Positions 7,799 to 16,156 of a stretch of 59,323 nucleotides of DNA are shown in pieces. Below the pieces are notes generated by a model. It was not told where the DNA came from. It did not search any database and saw only the letters and a list, made by a program, of their open reading frames with translations. Source of the DNA: CAYICL01 sp964361885 (lineage in GTDB: Bacteria; Patescibacteriota; Microgenomatia; UBA1400; CG1-02-47-37). The stretch lies in NCBI GenBank assembly GCA_964361885.1, contig CAYICL010000001.1:1-59323 (forward strand), read 5' to 3'. The stretch's first letter is position 1; each line of letters starts with the position of its first letter. A program made the position numbers and the translations under genes.

Positions 7799-8053
7799 AT
7801 GAAAAAAACGTTTTTAATTTCTATAATATTAATTATAATATTAGCTTTGGCAGTATTGTTAAGCGGTCGTCTGGGTAAAAAAACCGAGACCAACACAACC
7901 GGGGAAGAAACAGGCTTAGAAACAATCACCGAAGACGATAGTCTGCCGACAATCCAAGAAGAGTTTGTGGAAACCATTGATGAAGATACTTATTCTGAAG
8001 GTGAGTTAGAAGATTTGGAAGCAGAACTGGACGAAAATATTGAAGAACTTTAA
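7799..8053 (+). CDS. Small acidic membrane-anchored protein
   Basis: 84 residues: an N-terminal membrane anchor or signal segment (about 4-24, MKKTFLISIILIIILALAVL) followed by a strongly acidic, Glu/Asp/Thr-rich tail lacking any recognisable domain. A GGAG ribosome site precedes the ATG. It is cotranscribed with the upstream coiled-coil gene and overlaps the 3' end of elp3 by 4 bp on the opposite strand. No homologue was recognised. Confidence 0.6.
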   Translation: MKKTFLISIILIIILALAVLLSGRLGKKTETNTTGEETGLETITEDDSLPTIQEEFVETIDEDTYSEGELEDLEAELDENIEEL

Positions 8054-9636
8054 AGACGTTGGTGTTGATAAAGTAAACCATCGCTAAAACCATAGCGGCG
8101 ATAGTAAGGTTTGGTGCCAATACTGGAGATAACCGAAAGCTGTTTAAACTTAAGTTTACGAGCAATCAAGACAGCCTGTTGAATTAATTTCTTACCTAAA
8201 CCTAAATGTTGAGTTTTAGCCGACTCCCCCAGATTCAAGGCTTGGCCATAAACATGGATTTCCCGGATAATGGCAGAAGTTTGAAGTTCTTTAATAAAAG
8301 GGGGGGTTTGGAGTAAAGACAGGCGGAGAAAGGCAACCAGATGATTGGTGGGAGTGACAAATTGAAGAAATTTTTCTTGACCGGTTGAGGTTTTATAGTT
8401 AATAACTTTTAGTTTTAATTGTTTTAAAGCGACCGGGTGGCGGCGGATTTCGCGAAAACGGATTTCCTGAATAGTCTGGCCGGCTTTTAAGACGGTGGAT
8501 TCAACCAGCTGGCGAAAATTGGAAGCTTTGTTGCCGCTGACAATATCAGCCGAAGAAAAATCCCGAATCATTCTGGTCACCCGGCAGTAAGCCGGAATCA
8601 AGGGTAAAATTGTGGTTAAAACAGACAGGAGTTGGTTTTGAGTGTAAGGTCGATAAAGACCTTTTTGATAATAGTTAAAGAGTTGGGCGGAGGCAATCAG
8701 GCTGCAAGGGTAGATTTTAAGTTCGTCGGGGCGATAATAGCTTTGGGAAAATATTTTTTTAAAGTCAGCAATGTCTTTTTTGACGGAAGAGCCGTAAAGG
8801 TTAGCCATCCAATGGGCTTGAATTTTAAAGCCGGACAGTCTTAACAGCCGAAAAGCTTTTCTGGTGGCCTGAATAGTGTGGCCGCGGCGGTTAAGCCGTA
8901 AGATTTTATTATCCAAGCTTTGGACACCGAGCTGAACCTTAGTGCAGCCGAGTTTTCTAAGGCGGACAACTTCCGATTGACTGATAAAATCAGGCCGGGT
9001 TTCTAAACTTAAACCAACGCAGCGAGTGGCAGCAGTTTGGTTTTGGAGTTGTGATTTTTTAAGTTGAATCCAGGCAGCTTGGCCGGTGGTTTGGAATTTT
9101 GGTAAAGTCAGTGTTTGACCGGATTGAAAAGCGTTTAAAGCCTGAAAACAGCGGTTGATAAACCAGATTTGGTAGCTTAAAGGGTAAAAAGACCAGGTAC
9201 CGCCTAAAACAATCAGTTCAACTTTGTCGGTGTTATGGCCATTGGCATAATAGGAGTTAAGCCGAGTGATAACTTGGTTAAAAGGGTCAAAACGATTGGT
9301 TAGAGCCCTTTGGGCTCCGGGTTCGCTGGAGAGGTAGCTTTTGGGCAGATTAGCATCTAAGGGGCAAAAGATACAGGTGCCGGGACAAGGATAAGGCTTG
9401 GTTAAAACCGTTACCGGGACAACGCCGGATGAAGTCCTAACCGGTTTAGCCACCAGATCGATCGGGTATTCAAAATATCTTAAACCATTGATAATTTCCG
9501 CTTTAGTAAAAAGCGTGCTGGTGGTTTTCGGATAGCGGCGTAAAACCCGGTCATAAGTCTGGCCGGATTTTAAGGCTTTGATTAGCGGCAAGAGTTTCTT
9601 TTGATGGTCTTTAGGATTAAAATCAAATTTACTCAT
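8050..9636 (-). CDS. elp3: Elp3-like radical SAM tRNA U34 carboxymethyl-forming enzyme with GNAT domain
   Basis: Homologue of the catalytic Elongator subunit, which adds a carboxymethyl-type group to C5 of wobble uridine-34 using acetyl-CoA and SAM. The 528-residue protein has both halves: the radical SAM core with Cys84-x3-Cys88-x2-Cys91 (PCPGTCIFCP), then PKSYLSSEPGAQRA, VQLGVQSLDN and HWMANLYGS; a DELKIYP and RVTRMIRDFSSADI region; the IRFREIR segment; and a C-terminal acetyltransferase domain with HLGLGKKLIQQA and KPYYRRYGF. Elp3 is universal in archaea and eukaryotes and sporadic in bacteria. Its ATG directly abuts the ATG of a divergent Trm9-like methyltransferase. Confidence 0.93.
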   Translation of the reverse strand: MSKFDFNPKDHQKKLLPLIKALKSGQTYDRVLRRYPKTTSTLFTKAEIINGLRYFEYPIDLVAKPVRTSSGVVPVTVLTKPYPCPGTCIFCPLDANLPKSYLSSEPGAQRALTNRFDPFNQVITRLNSYYANGHNTDKVELIVLGGTWSFYPLSYQIWFINRCFQALNAFQSGQTLTLPKFQTTGQAAWIQLKKSQLQNQTAATRCVGLSLETRPDFISQSEVVRLRKLGCTKVQLGVQSLDNKILRLNRRGHTIQATRKAFRLLRLSGFKIQAHWMANLYGSSVKKDIADFKKIFSQSYYRPDELKIYPCSLIASAQLFNYYQKGLYRPYTQNQLLSVLTTILPLIPAYCRVTRMIRDFSSADIVSGNKASNFRQLVESTVLKAGQTIQEIRFREIRRHPVALKQLKLKVINYKTSTGQEKFLQFVTPTNHLVAFLRLSLLQTPPFIKELQTSAIIREIHVYGQALNLGESAKTQHLGLGKKLIQQAVLIARKLKFKQLSVISSIGTKPYYRRYGFSDGLLYQHQRL

Positions 9637-10278
9637 ATGGATTTAAACAAACTTAATGAAAAGTTTTACTTAAAAACCCAAGAGTATTTTAACACTTCCC
9701 GGCAGTTTTACTGGGAAGGCTGGGAAAAACTACTGCCTTACCTGCAAGACCTTCAGGGAGAGACCCTGAAGGTTTTGGACCTGGGTTGCGGCAACGGCCG
9801 CTTCGGCAAGTGGTTAGCCGAGCACAAAACCATTGACTATACTGGCATTGACAATAACCAGTATTTGCTTGATCGTGCCAGGGAATCGCTACCCCAAGCC
9901 AAGTTAATCAACCAGGATATCTTAAAACCCTGGACCATAAAAGATAAGTTTGATTTGGTGGCAATTTTAAGCGTGATGCACCATTTACCCAAAATAAACC
10001 GGGCGCCACTGCTAAAGTGCGCTGCGGCACGCTTGGCGCCGAACGGCATCTTATTTTTAAGCTTTTGGGAGTTTAACCGCTCCCAGGAATCCAAAATAGT
10101 TAAAGACTTGGGTGGTAACGACTATATTTTGGATTGGCACCTCGGCGTTCACGCCAAACGTTATTGCCACCTTTATACTCAAAAAGAAATCAACGAGTTA
10201 ATAAAACCCCTGAAATTAAAACTTCTTGCCAACTTTAGCGCCGACACCAGCAATAGATATTTAATCTTGCTAAAATAA
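9637..10278 (+). CDS. Class I SAM methyltransferase resembling Trm9/ALKBH8 wobble-uridine methyltransferases
   Basis: 213 residues from the ATG at 9637, adjacent to the elp3 start. SAM-binding motif I is VLDLGCGNGRFG (46-57) with an acidic IDNN strand-2 end. The sequence then follows the Trm9/ALKBH8 pattern: SVMHHLPKINR (112-122), LAPNGILFLSFWEF, KRYCHLYTQKE (174-184) and the C-terminal SADTSNRYLILLK, matching the family's HHL, VW, RYYHLY and DxxN positions. Trm9 methylates cm5U to mcm5U, the product of Elongator, so the neighbourhood supports this reading. The resemblance is by eye; a generic methyltransferase remains possible. No Trm112 partner is seen in the window. Confidence 0.7.
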   Translation: MDLNKLNEKFYLKTQEYFNTSRQFYWEGWEKLLPYLQDLQGETLKVLDLGCGNGRFGKWLAEHKTIDYTGIDNNQYLLDRARESLPQAKLINQDILKPWTIKDKFDLVAILSVMHHLPKINRAPLLKCAAARLAPNGILFLSFWEFNRSQESKIVKDLGGNDYILDWHLGVHAKRYCHLYTQKEINELIKPLKLKLLANFSADTSNRYLILLK

Positions 10279-10282
10279 TCAT

Positions 10283-11083
10283 ATGCCTGAAGAAACCCGT
10301 TTTGCTGATAAAGACCTTCAGCTTTTATTCCGCCCAAAATTTAAACATTTCAAACCAATAAATAATGGCCGCGACCAATTTGGCAATAGATTATTTTCAG
10401 CACGGAAACAAGGATTATATGCGCCTGGTTATGTTGATAGAGAAGGCAAACAATACAAGGCCGTCCTTTTAATATCTCCTGAAGGAGAAAAATTAATAAA
10501 ACATAATCCGGGCATTCTTAATGACATTGATCGAGGAGTTACAGCAATTAATAACTGGGAATCGAGTATTGTTTTGTCGGAAAATCCCAAAAGATCTCTT
10601 AGTAAAATCTGGTCAGAGTATAACAATCGCTTGGCCCGCTTACAATTAGGGGAAAACGAGTATTTATTAAAATGGTTAAACCAAGAAAAATTAGTCGATA
10701 AATACCTTGCCTATCAGCCTTTTATTAATGAAATGCTGCAAGTGCAAGAAGTCCAGAAAAAATTCGGTGAAGAATTATTAAGAGAAGACGTCAATGTAAT
10801 CCTACCAACCTATTTTTTCGCGTCTGGTTTCCTGCTCTGCAAAACTTACGAATCGGGCAAACCAGCTTCACCGGAGCCAAAAATTCTAGAAAGAATTGAT
10901 AAAGCATTATATATCGTCATGGAATATGTTTGGAAGCAAACAGAGGTAAAAGGGTCTTTATGGGAAAATGTTCATTTTGACACACAAGACTGGATTACTG
11001 GAACAATGGTCAGAACAAACAACTTTATTCTAAGACCAGACAATAAACTTGCGTGGGTTGATCCTTTTACTTATTTTAAGTAA
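10283..11083 (+). CDS. Hypothetical protein, 266 aa
   Basis: Cytosolic, mixed alpha/beta protein with no signal peptide or membrane segment. The C-terminus TNNFILRPDNKLAWVDPF reads like the metal-binding strand of a degenerate aminoglycoside-phosphotransferase or kinase-like fold (N..L.pd..l.wvD), but no P-loop or HxD catalytic motif was found. It starts 4 nt after the methyltransferase, and a TAAAAT box at 10271-10276 within that gene ends 6 nt before its ATG, so it may have its own leaderless promoter. Function unknown. Confidence 0.65.
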   Translation: MPEETRFADKDLQLLFRPKFKHFKPINNGRDQFGNRLFSARKQGLYAPGYVDREGKQYKAVLLISPEGEKLIKHNPGILNDIDRGVTAINNWESSIVLSENPKRSLSKIWSEYNNRLARLQLGENEYLLKWLNQEKLVDKYLAYQPFINEMLQVQEVQKKFGEELLREDVNVILPTYFFASGFLLCKTYESGKPASPEPKILERIDKALYIVMEYVWKQTEVKGSLWENVHFDTQDWITGTMVRTNNFILRPDNKLAWVDPFTYFK

Positions 11084-11106
11084 TTGACAGAAACAGCCAA
11101 AAAAAC

Positions 11107-11625
11107 TTATTTTTTCACCAGATAATGCAATTGAATTGTTTTTCCCTTAGATTGTTTCATCTCGATTAACTCCAGTTTCAATTCAAAAACATCAGGCTTA
11201 AATAACGGAATACCTTTACCCTCGACTACCGGTTCGATATTTAAAATCACCTCGTCGATCAAACCCAATTTAGCAAAAGCAGTGTTTAAAGTTGAACCGC
11301 CGGACAAAACTACACTTTTAAAACCATGCTTTTTTAATGTTTTTAGCGCCGCTTCCGGAGAATTAACTAACTCAAATCCTGGACCAACTTCATAATCCGG
11401 ATTAGTGGAAACCACAACGGCCTTAATGCCTTTAATATCGTCAAAATATGACTTGGGCCAAGTTTTAACCACCTGATGAGTTTTCCGCCCCCAAATCACG
11501 CAACCGTGTTGACGTAAAACTTCTAACCACGTCAACCAACAATCATGGGAAATAAAATCTTCGTTATTATCCTCTCCGGCGATGTAGCCATTTAAAGACA
11601 TTCCCATCCACAAAATTACTTTCAT
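11107..11625 (-). CDS. Dihydrofolate reductase / RibD C-terminal family protein
   Basis: 172 residues from MKVILWMGMSLNGYIAGED, the standard N-terminus of the family; an ATG 8 codons upstream is less likely. It has VIWGRKTHQVV, AVVVSTNP, LSGGSTLNTAF and LIDEVILNIEPVVEGKGIPLF, the NADPH-binding and core motifs of RibD-C/YyaP-type reductases. A true DHFR (folA) is present at 19.6 kb, so this is probably a paralogous reductase of unknown substrate. It overlaps the upstream NTF2-like gene without a gap. Confidence 0.82.
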   Translation of the reverse strand: MKVILWMGMSLNGYIAGEDNNEDFISHDCWLTWLEVLRQHGCVIWGRKTHQVVKTWPKSYFDDIKGIKAVVVSTNPDYEVGPGFELVNSPEAALKTLKKHGFKSVVLSGGSTLNTAFAKLGLIDEVILNIEPVVEGKGIPLFKPDVFELKLELIEMKQSKGKTIQLHYLVKK

Positions 11626-11630
11626 AAATC

Positions 11631-11996
11631 TTATTTTACTACCCACCACTGTTTAAATAAGGTACACAAACCCTGGCGGTTTAATTGAACTAAAAAGATG
11701 CCATCAAGCACGACTTTTTTATTTTCTTTTTTCCGGGTAAATTCTGCCGACCATTGAGCCAGACCAAATTGTTTGGTAACTACTAAAATGCGATAATTAA
11801 ATTTAATGTCTTTTTGAGTTTGCGGGACTTCCTGCCATAATTTTTTGACTGCCTCCGGGCTTTTATATGGTTTGGTAAAAGGCGTTTCATGATAAACCAC
11901 ATTTTTGGCGCAAATATCAGCAATGATCTGCGGATTTTTCTCCATCCAAGCTCGGCCTAATTGTTTTAGCCAATGATCAAATTGTTTTTTGGTCAT
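11631..11996 (-). CDS. SnoaL/NTF2-like fold protein
   Basis: 121 residues. The start (MTKKQFDHWLKQLGRAWMEKN), NVVYHETPFTKPYKSPEAVKKLW and FNYRILVV...WSAEFTRK pattern match the cone-shaped NTF2-like/SnoaL fold, which binds small ligands or acts as a minor enzyme. The substrate cannot be read from sequence. It lies in a closely packed group with a Nudix hydrolase upstream (20-bp overlap) and a DHFR-like reductase downstream. Confidence 0.7.
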   Translation of the reverse strand: MTKKQFDHWLKQLGRAWMEKNPQIIADICAKNVVYHETPFTKPYKSPEAVKKLWQEVPQTQKDIKFNYRILVVTKQFGLAQWSAEFTRKKENKKVVLDGIFLVQLNRQGLCTLFKQWWVVK

Positions 11997-12432
11997 ATTC
12001 TTTAATAAATAATTTTATTGTTTCTAAATGATCAAAGGCAAAATCTTTTTGAGGAGGGAGATTATCCAAATCAAACCACTTGACCCCAGCAATTTCGTCG
12101 TCGGAGCCACCGATTTTTTTTAAGGGTTTAACTAAATAGAAAAAGGAAACATTCTGCCGGTCTTCGTGGCGTCGCTGAGGATTATCGACAATCCGAAATA
12201 ATTTAATTATCTTACCGCTATAACCGGTTTCTTCTTGGAGTTCGCGCAAGACGGCTTGCTCGATGGTTTCGTTCCTATCCAAAAAGCCGCCGGGCAGGGC
12301 CCATTTGTTGGGTTCTGAATATTTAGGCCCGCGTTTAACTAAAAGAATTTGGTTATCTTTCACCACCAGCATGTCGATAACTACATGGCGCAAAGAGGTT
12401 TTATGGCTATTTTCAAAATAACAGGTAATCAT
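11977..12432 (-). CDS. Nudix hydrolase
   Basis: 151 residues with a complete Nudix box (GGFLDRNETIEQAVLRELQEE, split over residues about 48-70: G-x5-E-x7-RELQEE-x-G). This family cleaves nucleoside diphosphates linked to another moiety. LPGG precedes the box as in MutT/ADP-ribose pyrophosphatase groups, but the substrate is not determined. Its ATG shares a base with the stop of the MFS gene at 12432, so it is operonic with it. Confidence 0.9.
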   Translation of the reverse strand: MITCYFENSHKTSLRHVVIDMLVVKDNQILLVKRGPKYSEPNKWALPGGFLDRNETIEQAVLRELQEETGYSGKIIKLFRIVDNPQRRHEDRQNVSFFYLVKPLKKIGGSDDEIAGVKWFDLDNLPPQKDFAFDHLETIKLFIKEYDQKTI

Positions 12433-13568
12433 TAGAGATAATTATACCTCTTATTAATTTTATTCTGGTAAAAAAGAATTATTGGGAAAAGAAGCATAAT
12501 AAAACCGAGAAAGTAAAAAATGTAAGTGGGTTTGGTTTGGAAGGAAAAATTTATCACCAAAAGAGTGAAACTGATAGCGCGGCCGACTGAAAGCACTAAT
12601 TCCCGAGTAATAAAAGCTGTGCGTAAGTTTTTACTGGTATCAACAAAAATCGTTGAAGTCAGATTCCAAAATATCGGAATAAAAAATTGAATAATGCCGG
12701 TAAAGATCAGCCAAAGCACAATATTTTTTAAGGCTAAAGGGAATAAAAAAGTAGTGACTGATAAAATTAAAGTTAAAGGAAATAAAAAGATAGCTCTTTT
12801 TTGCAATTTATCAACAAACTTGCCGAGCGATAGATTAGCGATAACGCTGATGATTGAGAGATATGACAAATAAGCTCCGAAATAAAGCGGAGATTTAATA
12901 AAATAAAGGCTGAAAATTGGAATGATGCCCAAGGCGATTATTTCCCAAAAAGACTGAAGGATAATCAAAATAAAAGTCGGCTTAATTTCTTTAAAGGAGA
13001 TTTGGTATTTAATATTAAAATCGGGTTGATAACGGGTTAGAAAAAAACTGACTGCAAAAAAGACGAAGGAAAAAATCCAAATATATTTATAATCAAAACT
13101 TGCCAGTAAACCGGCCAGTAATGGCGCCAAGATACCGATCAGAGGCGAAAGACTGAAAAGAATAGCTGAAGAAAAACTAGTTCTATGTTTGGGGGTTAAT
13201 TCAAAATGAGAAATATTGTAGGGAATATAAAAAAAGGTTAAAGATAAACCAACAACGGCAAATGAAAGATAAAACTGAAGAGTGCTTTTTATATTAGTAA
13301 TTAACAATAAAAAAGTAATTGAAGTAATTAAAGCCAGCCGCCAAGATTGTTTAACCTTTATGGATTTCATTAATAAGATTAATAAAGCGGCGGCGGAAAA
13401 AAAGATAATATTTGATGTTTGCATTTGAGCGATAGAAAAACCTTCTCTTAAAAAATAGGGGCTTAAAACCGAATTGCTGAATGATTTAAACCAAAGATAA
13501 GAAGCAAAAAAAATCAACAGGTTAAAGAACTGCTGGCGTCTGGGGTTAGAGGTTAATGATTTGGACAT
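12432..13568 (-). CDS. MFS transporter
   Basis: 378 residues with about 12 hydrophobic segments and a basic loop around residues 65-75 and another at mid-protein (KFVDKLQKR), the positions of the MFS A-type loops. The pattern SLGKFVDKLQKR after helix 8 matches the family's second GxxxDRxGRR-like motif in weakened form. The likely role is export or uptake of a small molecule; the substrate is unknown. It overlaps the 3' end of thiI by 23 bp and is followed by the Nudix gene. Confidence 0.82.
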   Translation of the reverse strand: MSKSLTSNPRRQQFFNLLIFFASYLWFKSFSNSVLSPYFLREGFSIAQMQTSNIIFFSAAALLILLMKSIKVKQSWRLALITSITFLLLITNIKSTLQFYLSFAVVGLSLTFFYIPYNISHFELTPKHRTSFSSAILFSLSPLIGILAPLLAGLLASFDYKYIWIFSFVFFAVSFFLTRYQPDFNIKYQISFKEIKPTFILIILQSFWEIIALGIIPIFSLYFIKSPLYFGAYLSYLSIISVIANLSLGKFVDKLQKRAIFLFPLTLILSVTTFLFPLALKNIVLWLIFTGIIQFFIPIFWNLTSTIFVDTSKNLRTAFITRELVLSVGRAISFTLLVINFSFQTKPTYIFYFLGFIMLLFPIILFYQNKINKRYNYL

Positions 13569-14694
13569 TCTGGGATATTTTAACAGCTATTTGATCAAGA
13601 TTAATCGCTGATTCCAACTGCTTGATTTTATCCATATTAGCCTTAGTGGCCGGATGGGTGGAAATTATTGAACAGCAATCTTTGTAAGGTTTATTAGTTT
13701 CACTTTCTAAACCGATTTGCCTGACTAAACTAATAATGTCTTTTTTATCCATGCCGATTAAAGGGCGGAAAACGGGAATTTCAACCGCTTGATCAACGGC
13801 GCAGATATTTTCCATGGTTTGAGAGGCGACTTGACCGAGACTGTCGCCTAAGACTAAAGCCTGATAGCCATATTTTTTAGCCAACTGCTCCCCGACTTTA
13901 ACCATTAAGCGTCTAAAACCCACCAGTTCCTGTTTAACTTGGCTTAGGGGAAGATCTAAGACTTTCATTTGAAAGAAAAGGTAAGAGGCCAGGTATAGTT
14001 TATGGGACAGAGTAAATTGAGACAGTTTATCAATAATAGTTTTGATTTTTGAGTCTAAGACCCGGTTATAGTCCGGAAAAACATGGAAATGCAAAAAGTC
14101 AACTTGAGCACCTCTTTTGGCCAACAGGTAAGAAGCAACAATGGAATCAAAGCCGCCGGAAAGCAAAGATAAGACCTTACCGGCAGAGCCGACCGGCAAA
14201 CCGCCCGGGCCCTGGATTTTGTTAAAGTAAATAAAAGTAAAATCTTTATAACAGGAAAGATAGATAGTTTGAGAGGGATGAGTTAAATCAACCTTGGCTT
14301 TAGCGGCAATTCTGACTGCCTGACCAACCTTAATTGCCAAATCCTGGCTGGTAAAAGGCAAAGTTTTATCAATTCTTTGCGCCTGAACAGCAAAAGTATT
14401 TTTTGAAGATATTTGTTTTTTGGCAATGGTAACAGTCTTAGAAATTATGCTTTTTAGATGACTCGGAGATTCAGCAACCGGAGAAAACCAGGCGATACCA
14501 AAAACTTGTTTAAGTTTGGCTATAGTTTGATTAATTAAATTAGATTTAACTAGTAAAATAATCTGTTTTTGGGACAGAGTAATTTTTTCAGGATTAACCG
14601 ATTGACGAATGTGGTTAATTAATAACCGCTCAAAATCTTTCCGGTTTTTACCCTTAAGACCGATCTCTGCATAACGGATGAGTATTTTGGACAT
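13546..14694 (-). CDS. thiI: tRNA 4-thiouridine synthase ThiI (no rhodanese domain)
   Basis: Forms 4-thiouridine at tRNA position 8. The 382-residue protein has an N-terminal ferredoxin-like part (IRYAEIGLKGKNRKDFE), a THUMP domain (about 60-165), and a PP-loop AANH domain with LSGGFDSIVASYLLAKRG. The rhodanese domain of the E. coli enzyme (482 residues) is missing, as in many Gram-positive and archaeal ThiI; C-terminal CCSI cysteines may take part in sulphur transfer. A TAAAAT box ends 6 nt before the ATG, suggesting a leaderless mRNA. Confidence 0.93.
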   Translation of the reverse strand: MSKILIRYAEIGLKGKNRKDFERLLINHIRQSVNPEKITLSQKQIILLVKSNLINQTIAKLKQVFGIAWFSPVAESPSHLKSIISKTVTIAKKQISSKNTFAVQAQRIDKTLPFTSQDLAIKVGQAVRIAAKAKVDLTHPSQTIYLSCYKDFTFIYFNKIQGPGGLPVGSAGKVLSLLSGGFDSIVASYLLAKRGAQVDFLHFHVFPDYNRVLDSKIKTIIDKLSQFTLSHKLYLASYLFFQMKVLDLPLSQVKQELVGFRRLMVKVGEQLAKKYGYQALVLGDSLGQVASQTMENICAVDQAVEIPVFRPLIGMDKKDIISLVRQIGLESETNKPYKDCCSIISTHPATKANMDKIKQLESAINLDQIAVKISQNVQIINL

Positions 14695-14741
14695 AAGACT
14701 ATTTTACCCTAAACAAGCTAAATCTGATAAAATATGATTAT

Positions 14742-14815
14742 TGCCGGATCTGCTAACGGCAGGCAAGCGGACTCTGAATCCGTTAATCCAGGTTCGAATC
14801 CTGGTCCGGCAACCA
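14742..14815 (+). tRNA. tRNA-Gln (anticodon CTG)
   Basis: Acceptor arms TGCCGGA/TCCGGCA pair perfectly. The anticodon stem GCGGA/TCCGT encloses CTCTGAA with anticodon CTG, and the T-arm is CCAGG-TTCGAAT-CCTGG. CCA is encoded (14813-14815). The codon read is CAG. Confidence 0.93.
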
Positions 14816-14825
14816 GTAAAGATCT

Positions 14826-15047
14826 ATGGAAAAAGCTAAAACAACAGACACAATAAAGGAAGGGCCTGAAAACTTAGATGAGTTATTTATGGAGTTGTTT
14901 ACCCCAGAATTTCTGGAGAATTTACCACCTGGACAAATCAAAACAGTAATCAATAAATTGGAACTCATAGAGTCTAATTCTGAAACTATTCCATCTCAAT
15001 GGTCAGCCTTAAGAAATGTGTTACGGGAAAGAGGGTTTCTAGAATAA
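14826..15047 (+). CDS. Small hypothetical protein, 73 aa
   Basis: Acidic, helical protein (LDELFMELFTPEFLENLPPGQIKT in its middle) beginning 10 nt after tRNA-Gln, from which it could be cotranscribed. No domain, membrane segment or ribosome site of note. The amino acid composition is protein-like, but no homologue was recognised. Confidence 0.45.
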   Translation: MEKAKTTDTIKEGPENLDELFMELFTPEFLENLPPGQIKTVINKLELIESNSETIPSQWSALRNVLRERGFLE

Positions 15048-15120
15048 AGTTGCAACGACGGAAGGGGCTTAGACCGGCCCACTCAGTCAGTTAACTTAAG
15101 GCTATAAGAGTGTTGTATTA

Positions 15121-15126
15121 TATAAT
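15121..15126 (+). promoter_or_regulatory. Possible -10 box (TATAAT)
   Basis: A perfect TATAAT lies 43 nt upstream of the propeller gene at 15170 in an otherwise featureless spacer (15048-15169). No convincing -35 was found at 17 bp. Confidence 0.35.
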
Positions 15127-15169
15127 AAGTATTTGTCAGGTAAAGATTATTTGAAAACCTCTAAATAAA

Positions 15170-16132
15170 ATGGAAATAGGAGTTGATAAAACGGAACGAG
15201 TGGTATTTTCTCCTGCGATTGAAGAAAGTCCCGAAATTATGGCTGCAATGAGCATGGCGGTCCAGTTAGTGGATAAATATTATGAATCCCTTTACCGCCA
15301 AGTCAGTAGGCCACACAAAGGACAATTAATTCCGGAATCCGTCATAGCATTTGCGTCAAGTTCTAATGGTGTGGACTTTGATAGAAGCGGTATAGTGCCA
15401 ATAAAACCAGGTGTAGAAAAAGGGAGCCTTGACCAACTCGCGGTCGAAGATCCAACGATTGTGAAAGATGGGCAAACATATTATGTTTTTCATTCTGCAG
15501 TTAGCCCAAAAGAAAAAAACGAAGGTGTTCAAGTGGGTATACAAGTGGTAACAGGAGACTCCCTACAGCGCCTGGGGACAAAAAAACAAACGGTTCTTAC
15601 CCCAAAAGAGGTTAGAAATTCTTTAGGAAAAGAAGTTGACATGGTTAAAGAACCGGAATTTTACTATGGAAAAGATCAGCTTTGGCATATGATTTTTGAG
15701 CACACCGGCAGGGGAAAATCAGAAATAGCAATTGCCGAAAGTCCCCAAATCACTGGTCCTTACAGAAATCACCGGTCACTTCTGGAAGTACGTCCAGGTA
15801 CCTGGGATTCCCAACACCTTAGCCCTGGCCCCTTACTTTTTACTTCAGGAGGGGATATTTTAATGTTTTACAATGGCAGAGGTCCTAAAAACTCTGAAGA
15901 CAATACTCCCAGTTGGTCGATCGGATATACCATCATTGATACCAAGACGGGGGCAATTATCGATCGTTCTGGCACCCCCATCATTCGACCTCCGGAAGAG
16001 ATAGGCCCTGGAAATCAATTAATATCTTTTGCCAATTCAATAACTTCAAAAGAAGGGCCCAGAATCCACAGGCTCTACTACACAGTTGCCGATACACGTT
16101 CGGCGGTAGCTAGTATTTTTACCAAACTATAG
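15170..16132 (+). CDS. GH43/GH130-like five-bladed beta-propeller protein
   Basis: 320 residues, no signal peptide. Segments VEDPTIVKDGQTYYVFHSA, EPEFYYGKDQLWHMIFEH, SEIAIAESPQITGPYR, LSPGPLLFTSGGDILMFYNGRG and the late LISFANSI follow the blade pattern of glycosidase-related propellers (GH32/43/62/68 and GH130). The catalytic Asp of blade 2 is plausible in VEDPT; the rest cannot be assigned with certainty. It may be a mannoside phosphorylase or hydrolase acting on intracellular sugars. It stands alone, convergent with the AIR synthase-like gene. Confidence 0.7.
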   Translation: MEIGVDKTERVVFSPAIEESPEIMAAMSMAVQLVDKYYESLYRQVSRPHKGQLIPESVIAFASSSNGVDFDRSGIVPIKPGVEKGSLDQLAVEDPTIVKDGQTYYVFHSAVSPKEKNEGVQVGIQVVTGDSLQRLGTKKQTVLTPKEVRNSLGKEVDMVKEPEFYYGKDQLWHMIFEHTGRGKSEIAIAESPQITGPYRNHRSLLEVRPGTWDSQHLSPGPLLFTSGGDILMFYNGRGPKNSEDNTPSWSIGYTIIDTKTGAIIDRSGTPIIRPPEEIGPGNQLISFANSITSKEGPRIHRLYYTVADTRSAVASIFTKL

Positions 16133-16156
16133 TTTAGAATTGTTACCGGAGAAAAT

